64,000 nucleotides of DNA from Pyrenula massariospora. Lineage: Eukaryota; Ascomycota; Eurotiomycetes; Pyrenulales; Pyrenulaceae. The first letter of the stretch is position 1; each line of letters opens with the position of its first letter. Location: contig JAGFMI010000009.1 of assembly GCA_021030905.1 (NCBI GenBank), positions 1,054,001 through 1,118,000 of the forward strand, in the 5' to 3' direction. Of this stretch, positions 8,191 to 18,239 are shown piece after piece. The notes beneath the pieces were generated by a model. The model searched no databases. It worked only from the letters and a program-made list of their open reading frames with translations, and had not been told where the DNA came from. The translations under genes and the position numbers were made by a program.

Positions 8191-10194
8191 ATGCGCCTTG
8201 ACACAGACCTTGCTGTCGAGCAGATTCATGATACTTCAGAAGCATATCAAAGGGACATAGTGAAGATCGCCAGTTTCTCCTTTCCAAAAGAAAATGGACA
8301 GCGTTGGGCACGTCGGCTGCGATTCCTTGCACCGGCGGAGGGATCAAAACGCGATGAGTTTGACTGTTCTATCGATGTAGTTGAAGATTCCCAAAACGTA
8401 TCCTGGGTGAGACATTTGAATGCGATACATTCTCATGATGTCGGATTGAAATGCTCCTGTCGAGATGTGCCCCTATTCGACCACAGTGGCCCGCAGCCTC
8501 TGCAGTTGGTGGACATCCCTGACTGCAAACATTATTTAGCGGTCTCATACTGCTGGGACAGAGGCAAGAGCAAAGATGATGACGAAGGCGCGTTCGCGAT
8601 TGTTTCTGTCGATGGTCAAACTCGGCTCTCAAGAGCTCCATCGCGTGTCATTCGTCGTGCCATTCAGTATGCAATGACTAGAAAAATATCCCTAATCTGG
8701 ATCGATCAGGAGTGTATAGAACAGTCTGACAGAGAAGATAAAGAGATGGGCATTCAGTCTATGGATCTGGTCTTTAGTCAGGCAATGTTCTCGGTGGGTC
8801 TACTGAACACAACGATCTCCAAAAAGCAGGACATTGAAGTTTTACAAAGTTTGACGACTCTTGGGACCACCAAGGGCCTTTCCTCTTCAGAAGACAAGCG
8901 ACAGGTGCTGTCGGGGGGGTTTAATGGTGTCCTCCAATTGTTGGCAGCCGATGAATGGTTCAATAGAACGTGGATTCTCCAAGAGTATGCTCTGGCACCG
9001 AACATGGAACTTCTTGTCAAGTTACACGACGGTCACGGACCAGCTATCGACATGCCTATCACGCAAGAACAGCTTAGCCAAATTTTTATCGTGGTGCGCT
9101 CACATGCTGACGCCGATTCGCTTGCTCATCTATGCCAGACCATCCATAAACTCCTCCCTTTCGCTCCCACCCGAACGCAACCGTCCGGGCAGCGACAACG
9201 CCGTTGTCTCAACGTTGCGCAGGCACTCGCCTACATTCAACACCGGAAAAATACTCGAGTTCCTGATCGGCTCGCCGTCATTTCTAACCTTTGTGACTAC
9301 TCCAAGAGGATCCATTCTGCTGAAATCAACTCTCCGTCACAAAGTTATGCTATCTCGGTGATAACTCTCGCTCTTATTAATGGAGACTTCTCAATCCTTC
9401 CCAAACAAAACATTTTGGTTGCGGACTCGCTCTACAACACCCCCACGTGGCTGCCTCCAAGCTCGACCAAGCTAGATTGCATAGAAACACTAGACGCTGA
9501 ATCGCTAGTTCGCCTGTCTGTCATTAATGTGGATCAAAGAGGCATATCCTGCATGGGCAGTATTTGGGATGTCAATTCTCAAGTGGACTTGCGGGATATC
9601 CAACACGACGTCTCTCGGATATTGGTAAATGCGCAGAAGTTTCATTATATCAACGAAATTCCGGATAATCACCTGTCTGTCCAGGAAACTCTCAGATTCA
9701 TCCAAAATGGCTTATGTTCGTTGGACAATCCCTCTCTGAATGCTATTCTGAAACAAGTAAACCTCATGACATCAAATCACGACGAGGATATGACTCAATG
9801 GCCGAAATCGCAGGACAATCCAGAAAGCTTGAGCCCACAAGTCACTTCCCTTCAAAAATTGTCCACCCTCCGATGGTTACTAGATCTCATTGCAACGAAA
9901 GGAACCCTATGGCTCGCAAAGCCAAGGTCGGGGCCTTCTAATGTCCTCTATCCGGTCGACTGTTCCGAAGCTTCGGCGATCTTCGTACCGCATATTCGAT
10001 ATCCTAGTGATGAGCAGGATGGTGACAACACCCCTCAATTACGCCTTTGCTGGACTGTCGAAGGCAGTGAGCGCGAAACGAAAGTCACAGACAGTAGTGA
10101 TGCAGCGACCAAATCGCTCCACTGCAAGACCAGGACCCGGGGAGTATTCATGGGTGATGATGTAGAACAAGATATCTACGTGTTTTCGTGGTAG
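8191..10194 (+). CDS. HET-domain (heterokaryon incompatibility) protein
   Basis: A 667-residue single-exon protein carrying the HET domain between about residues 113 and 270. Diagnostic blocks are LAVSYCWDRGKS (near 115), SLIWIDQECIEQSDREDK (near 167) and WFNRTWILQEYALAP (near 255), corresponding to the family's YxW, hWIDxxCIxQ and RxWxxQE motifs. No NACHT, WD40 or ankyrin partner domain is recognisable; the C-terminal ~380 residues are uncharacterised. HET proteins can trigger cell death after fusion of unlike hyphae (family knowledge), but most genomic HET paralogues are untested. A Cys-Arg-Cys stretch near residue 88 precedes the domain. It is followed after 66 bp by a repeated non-coding segment. 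Confidence 0.9.
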   Translation: MRLDTDLAVEQIHDTSEAYQRDIVKIASFSFPKENGQRWARRLRFLAPAEGSKRDEFDCSIDVVEDSQNVSWVRHLNAIHSHDVGLKCSCRDVPLFDHSGPQPLQLVDIPDCKHYLAVSYCWDRGKSKDDDEGAFAIVSVDGQTRLSRAPSRVIRRAIQYAMTRKISLIWIDQECIEQSDREDKEMGIQSMDLVFSQAMFSVGLLNTTISKKQDIEVLQSLTTLGTTKGLSSSEDKRQVLSGGFNGVLQLLAADEWFNRTWILQEYALAPNMELLVKLHDGHGPAIDMPITQEQLSQIFIVVRSHADADSLAHLCQTIHKLLPFAPTRTQPSGQRQRRCLNVAQALAYIQHRKNTRVPDRLAVISNLCDYSKRIHSAEINSPSQSYAISVITLALINGDFSILPKQNILVADSLYNTPTWLPPSSTKLDCIETLDAESLVRLSVINVDQRGISCMGSIWDVNSQVDLRDIQHDVSRILVNAQKFHYINEIPDNHLSVQETLRFIQNGLCSLDNPSLNAILKQVNLMTSNHDEDMTQWPKSQDNPESLSPQVTSLQKLSTLRWLLDLIATKGTLWLAKPRSGPSNVLYPVDCSEASAIFVPHIRYPSDEQDGDNTPQLRLCWTVEGSERETKVTDSSDAATKSLHCKTRTRGVFMGDDVEQDIYVFSW

Positions 10195-10260
10195 AGTTGC
10201 CTGCGTTTGGAATTTGGAAGATACTACGACCTGCCGGTGGGCCGGGGGGCACAATGGCCC

Positions 10261-10495
10261 ACGAAACCGCCCGGTGTGACTGAAGATAGGCTTAAGATGA
10301 TAGAATCCTGAAACCCGAGCTCTCGAGTAACTCAGGCCGGTGTGGTACGGGGATGCATTGGACATGATCCCAGCTGCTGTGTCTTTCAGACGAGGTACTC
10401 ATCTCGGACACGGCTCGAAGTTTACCTACAATACCGAGGTGAAAGCTTAACACATAATTCCTGATGTGATGTTTTAAAAGTCTTCGGTTCAGATA
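10261..10495 (+). repeat. Diverged ~235-bp direct repeat, copy A (behind HET gene)
   Basis: This segment reappears in the same orientation at 16561-16793. Shared landmarks are an ACGRAACCGCCCG start, a GGTACGG block in the middle and a nearly identical last ~50 bp containing CCTGATGTGATGTTTT and ending GTTCAGAT. Many differences are transitions. It begins 66 bp after the HET stop codon, so it probably forms the 3' UTR. It does not code for protein in any frame I could read. Confidence 0.75.
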
Positions 10496-11094
10496 ATTAT
10501 TATAGAGTTTCATACTGTAAAATGAGTAACTGTAAATAAGCGGGAGACTAGTATCTGGTGCAGAAAAAGATTTTGGTGTGCCTGTTTTTTTGTCACTCGC
10601 GTGGTAGGGAGCTGGCAAGCGGGGCTAATCGTCACTCAGAACTTGTAATAATTCTTCATCGGACGACAAAGTTGAACAAGCTTTCAGAGACGCTGCTTGT
10701 GTGGAAACTCCAGGCATACATCCAAAATCAGCTCCAACTACGTACATCTATTCCAAGATCGGGGCGCCGTTTCGCATTGAGAGAACAAATAGATCTATTG
10801 CGCGAATTTTTTGTATGATCTGGCACTTTACCAAGCTGTCCCTGCTCCACGTATGTTCATATCTGACAATGCCGAGGGTCTTGGCCCATTTGGTTCGTCT
10901 TTGAGAAGCAGGTTTTAGGTGCTAGTCTGACCGTCAAGGCGGTGTTTTGTTGATCTGTAATTACAGCCTTCATGAGTAATGAGGCAGTGAAACAGCCCAC
11001 GAGTGCTACAAAGCTGCAGCTGGCCCTCTGAACCCACGGACACTCACAGCCAGGCTTTTACGCTAACCCAGGATAGGCACAAGTCGTTCAGAGC
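10496..11094. other. Intergenic region
   Basis: About 600 bp between repeat copy A and a possible gene remnant. No gene was recognised. Confidence 0.4.
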
Positions 11095-11358
11095 ATGAAT
11101 TTTAATTCGTCCAGTCCCATATGCAGAGACTCGGCTCCTGGATATGCACGGCATGTTGCAGCCAGCTTCGTCTTTCATGATGTTGAAACACTAGTATTTC
11201 AGCTCACTATACCCAATGACGGATCATTCGAAGATGGGTTCGCCAACCCAGCTGCAGGTAGAGATAATATCGGCAAGCTGCTGCAGCAAGCGACCGAACT
11301 TGAGCATGTCGTTCTCTCAAATGGTCGTGCAACGCTGCGCCCTGCAGCGGGCGAATGA
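11095..11358 (+). pseudogene. Possible remnant of a fungal F-box/LRR-like gene
   Basis: An 87-codon open frame from ATG 11095 encodes a segment with VETLVFQLTIP and, ~25 residues on, DNIGKLLQQATELEHVVLS. The second part resembles the 'LLxxAxxLExLxL' repeat in fungal F-box-like proteins. No F-box head or other family parts are visible in the flanking frames, so this is either a decayed fragment or chance. It ends 77 bp before the start of the large DUF3433 gene. Low confidence. Confidence 0.25.
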
Positions 11359-11435
11359 GGTTATTTGGAGGCTCGAAGGGCCCTCGACGGTCTTAAAAAA
11401 ATTAAAAATCCTCTTTTCTATCTTTATACAATTAC

Positions 11436-14400
11436 ATGTGTTCGCAAACTTCCGTGCATACTGACTCAACGGGTCTGCTTAACGCATTGACTTGGTGCCA
11501 AATGGATGTTACGATTCAAACTGAGCACTCTTCCCCGGAATCTGCGCCTGATGGAGTCGCTTTGCAGAGCGATGCAGTAGAAGGAGCTTCGAGTGGTACT
11601 TTCGATTCTGGTCCGTCGTTATCGAGCCGCATAAATGACAAGCACGGACACCTCCAGAGAAATCATGGGATCGAGGAACATCATGGATCTGAGGCTGTAC
11701 AAGGGACATCTAACCCACAACCGGATGAATCACCGCAGAGTCACTCCCATCGTAGCTCCTCGGCGATCGATATATCTCCGCCACTAACGGAGCTGACAAT
11801 CCATGGTAGAGCTAACCAGGAACTCCTCCCAGAGACCTCTGAGTTTTCAAGCCAAGCCAAAATGTGGAATCCAATCTTTCTTGGTCGAACTACCTTGATC
11901 ATATTCATTGCGTTATTTGGTGCCATGACCGTGGCCCTTGCACTTCTCTACCACTTTTCTCAATTGCATAACGGCATAAGTACCCAAGTGTCTAAGAATC
12001 ACTATAGCTGGAAGTATGGACCTACTTCTTGTAAGCGTTTGCTCTCTTTGAAAGGCAGAAACTGATTGATTGATAGTTCTGGTTCTTGTGATCAGTGCCT
12101 GGTCGCAGGTCGAGTTCTGGACAAGGGCTTTGGTCCCGTGGCAAGAAATGCAACAGCGACCTGGGGCCGGTGACCAGACCTTACTAATTGATTTCATAAG
12201 TGCCAATATGCTTATTACCGTTTGGCGAGCTTGCAAAAGTAGATGCTGGGCAATAATTTTAGCTACTGGAGGTTCAATCTTGCTGCGACTGATCATCATT
12301 TTCTCCACTGGGCTGTTGATCCTGGAACCAACCGTAATTATCGACAAAAAGGCCGCAATGGCGAGCATAACCCAATTTGATGGTCAAAAGTTCCAGAGCT
12401 CACTTACTCCCGATCCAACGGCCGGAAATTTATCAGGATTGGGCGCCGCTGCCTTGACATATTACGGCATTCTGAAGTATGACCTCCCTTATCCCAATGG
12501 CACTTTAGCCAATGCTGCTTATCAGTCTGTCGCGCCTCTCAAGCCCCTTCCTCCCGGCGCTACAATGATAGCTGATACGATTGGCTTCTATCCCGAGCTT
12601 GATTGCGAGCTTGCGAAGGTTGATGCGTCCATCCGACCTTCATTATTGTTGACAACAGATGTAGGCTTGGATGTCACCTTCTCTGTTAGGAACTGTTCAT
12701 TGGACCATTCATGGGCGAATGTTATCTGTGGCCCGTCCCTGGCATCATGTCCCGAAAGGGAAATAACGGGATTATGGGGGACGATCAACAAAGGCGATGG
12801 ATGTGTGGCTTCTGCTGATGACATGATCGCAGCATTTGTGGTTGCTGACATACGCTATGAACAGACGGGAGCGCCGCAGTATTCTTCACTTTCTCCTGGA
12901 AAACCCCCTGTGACAATCTACTCTTCTACCCTGACTTTACCTTCTACCTTGACTTTACCTAGTTTACAAGCCAGCGCTTCACCCTCAGTTGGTCCAGAGA
13001 AGCAAAATTTACAACATATCGTCAATTTAACAGGAATTTTATGCAGACCTCATTACTCGTTAAGAAAGTGTACGCTTTCTGTTGATTCCTTTGGAGCAAT
13101 CGATCCATTGAAGCCAAACTTGACTGTTCATCCCGATGCTCGTGAGACTCGGCTTTTCGGAGTTAACGGGAGCACCATAATGAATGCTATCTGGAGTACA
13201 TTTCTCAATGGTCCGGCCAATACTGATTCTCAACCTAACTTTACCTCCTCGACTGATGGAGCGTCAGACCACGGCATCATGTACAACCTTATGGTGATGG
13301 TTGAAGGCCACTCAAAGCCAGAGACATTGTTGGATCCTAAAATCCTTATGCGATCTGCACGTTCAGTCTATCAAGCTGTTGCTTCTCAAGTCGCGCTTGC
13401 TGGCCTCATCTCCAATAACGAAACTGTTATCGGTGAAATAAAGTATCCTGAATATAGGATACAGGTCAAGATTCTCCCAGTATGGCTTATGAGCTCTGGG
13501 TTCGTGTTGATGATGTGTGTATGTGGAAGCCTCCTCCTATTACGGCCAAAGGATGTTGTTTCAAGAGACCCTACCTCACTTGCTGCTATAGCAGCGATAT
13601 TGACAACAAGTCAGAAACTGAAAAGGCGCTTACTGAATATGGGTCATGCGAAGCTCGGCTCGTTTCGAAAGCGCTTGTCAGGAAGCTTGTATATTACGAC
13701 GATTAAAAGAGCTGATAGAACCCCGGCAGCGTTCTACATTGACGAAAGGCGTCAGCCTAGTAATCTACAAGAATTTCGTTCATCGCCATCTTTTTGCCAG
13801 TCCCCTGAATGGTGGCAACCAAGGACACTACAACTACCATTCTTAGTGGTTATTTCTCTGATAATTGTCAGTCTTATTGTCGCCCTTGAGATATTTCAGA
13901 GAATATCAGATCGCAATGACGGCGTCATGGATATTAAGTCTGACTCAAAGACACGTTTTGCATCAAACGTTCTACCTGCAGCTGTTCTATCTATTATTGA
14001 CATACTTTTCGGGTCAGTCGACTCAAATACAAGATTATTCGCGCCCTATAGAATGCTTGTGAAAAATGGCGCTCCAGCTCGTCGAAGCATCATGAGTCAA
14101 TACAACGGCAAAAATTCAGTCGTTGTCATGATCAAAGCTTTAAAACATCGCCATGTAATGGTATTTTTCTCAGCATTTGGCGCCACTCTGGCGAGTTACC
14201 TTACCATTATTGTTTCAGGACTGTACACCGTGGATGATATTCCCACCACAACATATATTGATCTTCACCGCACTGGCTACTTTAACTCAACTTCGAGTCG
14301 TCTGCATAGTGACGACGACCACGCAGGTGTAATATATAGTCTGATTCGCGGGTTCAATCTCTCATACCCAAGGTTCACCTATGGAGAGCTAACATTCCCA

Positions 14401-16530
14401 ATAATGCAGCTGCCGAGCAATATGTCAGCCAATTCTTCACTACAGAATACTACGAGTTCCTCCCTGACAGCCATCATACCTGCCATACGTGCGTCTCTGA
14501 ACTGCAGTCAAGTGCCGGATGAAGATATCCAAGTGCCGTATGTGGACAACGACACTCAGACTGGTCCGTCAGAACCTGGCGGGATCATGGACGTCAAATT
14601 TAGAGCTCCGCTACCTCCAGACTGTTGGCGGGGAGGATCAGGTCAAAATATATCCTATATTGACTATACGATCGGGCTAAGATTCCCTAGCTCATCCACG
14701 TGGGATTATCAAGGTAATATGGTGGATCTGTATTTCAGCGATCGTGATCCTAGCACGGGCATGCTCACTGATGCACCACCAGCCAATCCCGAAGGCTGTC
14801 CTTCATTGGCCTTCTTATTCGGCTCTTATACGAAAGATGCGATTTCCGCAAGCAATACAAGTATTCTCGTGTGTAGCCAATTCATAGAGGAGGTTGAGAC
14901 AGAGACCACTTTTGTTCTTCCTGATCTAAGCATTGACTTAACCTATCCACCCATACCTAAAGATTCAGCAGTGAAGACCATCGATAATGGAACGAAAGGC
15001 TCAATATACCGCGAATATCAAGTGGCGACGTACCTGAGAAGTCAGATGATCGATCCTACAGATGTGGGGGCCTCCACAAGCGTTGGCTATAGCCAGGGAG
15101 CGTACGATTTCTACCACATCTTGACTGATGTGTCTGGGACCAGGGTAGCTCCTGCGGCACTCGCTGGCGCAGGAAATGCCAAACTTCTCTTCAACGTGAC
15201 CCAGCACATGTATCGTGTCTACATGGCCCAAGCTATGAATCTCAAGTTCCGCGAAACATACGCCGATATGGAAAGCTCCCTTTCTCAAACACCGAAAATT
15301 ATTTTTCCTGCAACATATCATGGTCCCACCCGCTCCCGCCTAAAGCAAGACAACAGCAGCAAACTGACCCTCCAAATCCTGTTGGGTGTGCTTTTTCTCC
15401 TTGGAGCCTTGGCTCGTGCCACATTGGGAAATTTGAAAGGTATCTTCCCACACGATAGGCCATGCTCAATCGCTGGAGTGGCGAGCTTGCTGGCGGGAAG
15501 TGACTTGGTGTCCTGTAATAGAAAGGTGATTCCTGAAGGAGCGGAGTGGATGGATGACAAAGAATGGAAGAAGAAGGGGATTTTCGAGGGTTGGATTTTT
15601 AGTCTTGGCTGGTGGTGGTGCCGAGAACAGATAAAGGATGGAGCAGGTAGAGATTCGACGGGAGTTGAGGAAGAAGTGAGGGCTAGAGAAGGAATAGATG
15701 ACACGGCAGGAGAGAGGGAACGAGGAATGAACGGAGAACGAGATACGAGCAGAGAAGGAGAAGAGGCGAGAGAAGACGAAAGCATGGCAAGAGTATCAGG
15801 GCACAGGCGTGGCGAAGGACGACGAAACGATGGAGTACCTGACGGAGAAGACCAAGAAGATGGACAAGCAAACGGAAGAGACCATGGCGAAAGAGACGGA
15901 CACGGAGACGGCCCCAGAGGAAGAGACCAACAAGACAGCGAAGAGGCTAGCAAGGGAGATGAGGCAGGAGATGGCAAAGAAGGCAGGCCTGATAACGAAG
16001 AGGTTGAAGAAGATGTTAAAGCTGGGGCCCAAGCCGAAGCCCAAGTCGAGCCCCAAGTACAAGCACAACCAGAAATACGAGAAGAAGGAGGCGAAGGAGG
16101 AGAAGGAGGAGAAGGATCGCAAGCATCCAAAGTAAATAGAACCAGTAACCACGAAAGCGCACTACATACCTATGCCTCGGGAGCGTCGGCGTCAATCATC
16201 CCCATCGACACCCCCACCGCCAGCCAACGGAGAGACGACGCCCCCACCGCCTCGCCCATATTTCAAAGTCCAAGCATGAGGAGCGCACGTGCAAGTGCAA
16301 ATGCCAGTGCAAATGCAGGTGCTTTCTCCACCGCCGTCGATAAAAACACCAGAGAGCCCGAAAAACAGGATCAGGTGACGCAACGTTTACGGTTTGGAAT
16401 CGACGTCGGCAGGCCCGATGCACCGCCACCAGATGAAAGTGAAATGACCCCGAAGGAATCAGGGGTTGGTCGGTTGGGCAGAGCATTGCTTGATATTCCT
16501 TTCAAGGGTGTTGCTTCGGTCCATCCGTGA
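11436..16530 (+). CDS. Large membrane protein with two DUF3433 domains
   Basis: Two exons, 11436-12030 and 12077-16530, with a 46-bp intron (GTAAGC donor, GATAG acceptor) whose phase restores a Phe codon in YGPTSFLVLVISAW. The protein is 1682 residues from ATG 11436, or 1660 from in-frame ATG 11502, which may be the real start. The order is a Ser/Glu-rich N-terminus, a membrane span (TTLIIFIALFGAMTVALALL), a first DUF3433 (EFWTRALVPWQEM then LIIIFSTGLLILEP), a long N-glycosylation-rich extracellular-type region, another span, a second DUF3433 near residues 845-930 (LFAPYRMLVKNGAP then YLTIIVSGLY), a second ectodomain, a span near 15360-15420, and a very charged tail. The tail (about 15640-16130) is purine-rich low-complexity. 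This is a known fungal-only family with no known function. It is followed within 31 bp by repeat copy B. Confidence 0.85.
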
Positions 16531-16560
16531 AGCACAAAGCACCGCGAGCCTAGTCAGGAC

Positions 16561-16793
16561 ACGGAACCGCCCGATATAACTGGAGACGGGCTCAATCGAT
16601 GATGGAGTCACGGAATCTGAGTTCTCTGCTTATCCAGCCCCGTTTGGTACGGAGATGAATTGAAGATGACCCGAAGCTTCTCTGTGATTCATAGGCAGGC
16701 TTTTCGAAATTTGACTACAGATCGAGAAGTCGTCCTACTGAGCGTTTAACACATTATTCCTGATGTGATGTTTTGAAAATCTTCCGTTCAGAT
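16561..16793 (+). repeat. Diverged ~235-bp direct repeat, copy B (behind DUF3433 gene)
   Basis: Second copy of the segment at 10261-10495, same strand, beginning 31 bp after the DUF3433 stop codon. The best-conserved part is the final ~50 bp (TTAACACATTATTCCTGATG onward). It occupies most of the 410-bp convergent spacer towards the polygalacturonase gene, where no other feature is visible. Confidence 0.75.
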
Positions 16794-16940
16794 TACTTGA
16801 GGGCCTTGCTGCCCACGCGCCCTCTGGTTCATGGTTTCAAAACAAATCATATACAAGAATCGAAAACCCCCGGACCTGGATTGGTCTAGGATCCACAACG
16901 AACATCCCGCGATACTCCACGCTCAAAATCATATGTGCGT

Positions 16941-18239
16941 CTAGCAAGTGAAATCCCCGGCAGGCTGGAAATTACAGCTATCCCCGCTCCCGCCCGTGAT
17001 GCTAATATCATTGAACGTGAAGTCACTACAACTCCCATCACCGCAGAGGATATAATAGTCCTTCCCCGTCGCCGTGCCCGTAACGTTGGTGATAGTCACA
17101 CCAGAGATAGTGACCCCATTCGTCGGGCTCCCCGTCGGCCCGCCGTTGAGGTAGTCCTGCTGGATGTCGATGCCATAATCCGAGATGGCAGAGACGGCGA
17201 TGTTGGCATACGTGATATTGGACACGGTCCCCGTGGTGCCGGAGTTGGTCTTGATGCGCGCGCCGTTCTCCGAGTTGGCGACGACGGAGTCCCGGAAGAG
17301 GATGTTGGAGACGACGTTGTTGGACTTGCCGCCGACGGAGCCGATGGAGAGGCCGTGGCCGCCGTCGCAGTTCATGTTTGCCACCGTCACGCCGTTGCCC
17401 GAGGTGACGGCCACGCAGTCGTCTTGGTTGCGGACGCGCGAGTCGGTGAGGAGGATGTTGTTGGAGCTGGAGAGGTCGAAGCCGTCCGAGTTGTGGGCGG
17501 CGGGTTTGCCGGAGGAGGCGGCGTTCGGGGCGTCGCCGGCGGAGTTGTCGAGGTTGATGTTGGAGATGGTCAGGTCGGCGCAGTTGGTGATTTGGAAGCA
17601 GTGGACGGGCCAGTTCTTGATGTTGAGGTTCGAGACGACGGAGTTGCTGGTGAGTTTGCTGAGGGTGAAGAAGTGGTCTGGTTTGTCGACGCCGCCGTTG
17701 CTGCCTTGGCCGTCCCACCATGCGCCGCCGTTGCCGTCGATCACGTGGCCCTCGGCGCCGGTGATTGTGACGCCGGAGCCGGTGGCTTTGATGAGGTCGT
17801 CAGTCATCGAGCTGGAGAAGGTGAAGGTTGTGGTGCCTTCGAAGACGACGGTCGTGCCGGCCTTCAGCTTAGTGAGGTCAAGGGTGGTATCGGCGGGAAC
17901 ATTTAAAGAGTTGAGAGAAAGAGCTGTACAAGAGGATACGGCGGCGCTGAGAGCTGAGTATGCTGACACCTGGCATGAGGTTGGAATGTCGGGAAGGGTA
18001 GTGCTAGCGGGTGAGGAGGGAGCAGACGTGGATACTATCACGCTAGACGATGCCTCTGTCGGATCTGAAGACGCAGCAGTGGAGGACACGGAAGCAGGAT
18101 CTGTGGAAGCAGGAAGTGCAACATCGCTGACGCTGGTTGAAGCGTCATTTGTGCATTCATCGTCGGAGACAGGAGCTGCTAGAGCATAACTAAAGAGGAT
18201 TGCGGTGGCTAGCACCGATGGTAAGAATGTAGGACGCAT
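16941..18239 (-). CDS. Secreted endo-polygalacturonase, GH28
   Basis: A 432-residue single-exon protein with a signal peptide (LATAILFSYALAAP, residues ~10-23). All GH28 active-site blocks are present: NSDGFD (250-255), NQDDCVAV (271-278), GGHGLSIGS (293-301) and ARIKT (327-331), with DYGID near 354. Asp252, Asp273, Asp274 and His295 match the hydrolytic residues; Arg328 and Lys330 match substrate binding. It cleaves the homogalacturonan backbone of pectin outside the cell. Unusually, a ~60-residue Ser/Thr/Ala/Pro-rich, probably O-glycosylated stretch (about residues 25-83) separates the signal peptide from the catalytic beta-helix; most fungal enzymes of this class are near 360-380 residues. 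The gene is GC-rich at third positions, so long antisense frames cover it. Confidence 0.95.
   Translation of the reverse strand: MRPTFLPSVLATAILFSYALAAPVSDDECTNDASTSVSDVALPASTDPASVSSTAASSDPTEASSSVIVSTSAPSSPASTTLPDIPTSCQVSAYSALSAAVSSCTALSLNSLNVPADTTLDLTKLKAGTTVVFEGTTTFTFSSSMTDDLIKATGSGVTITGAEGHVIDGNGGAWWDGQGSNGGVDKPDHFFTLSKLTSNSVVSNLNIKNWPVHCFQITNCADLTISNINLDNSAGDAPNAASSGKPAAHNSDGFDLSSSNNILLTDSRVRNQDDCVAVTSGNGVTVANMNCDGGHGLSIGSVGGKSNNVVSNILFRDSVVANSENGARIKTNSGTTGTVSNITYANIAVSAISDYGIDIQQDYLNGGPTGSPTNGVTISGVTITNVTGTATGKDYYILCGDGSCSDFTFNDISITGGSGDSCNFQPAGDFTC

Noticed and set aside
15318-16130. A 270-codon minus-strand frame opposite the DUF3433 tail
   Set aside because: The Ser/Pro/Leu-rich content follows from the purine-rich low-complexity plus strand, which removes stop codons on both strands.
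10261-16793. The two ~235-bp repeats as long terminal repeats of a retroelement
   Set aside because: No TG...CA ends, primer-binding site, polypurine tract or gag/pol sequence lies between them; the intervening sequence is a DUF3433 gene and a possible host-gene remnant.
16935-18189. Two long plus-strand frames (323 and 334 codons) over the polygalacturonase
   Set aside because: Composition is Val/Gly/Asp- or Ser/Glu-biased as expected for antisense of a GC-rich gene; the minus strand has all GH28 catalytic motifs.
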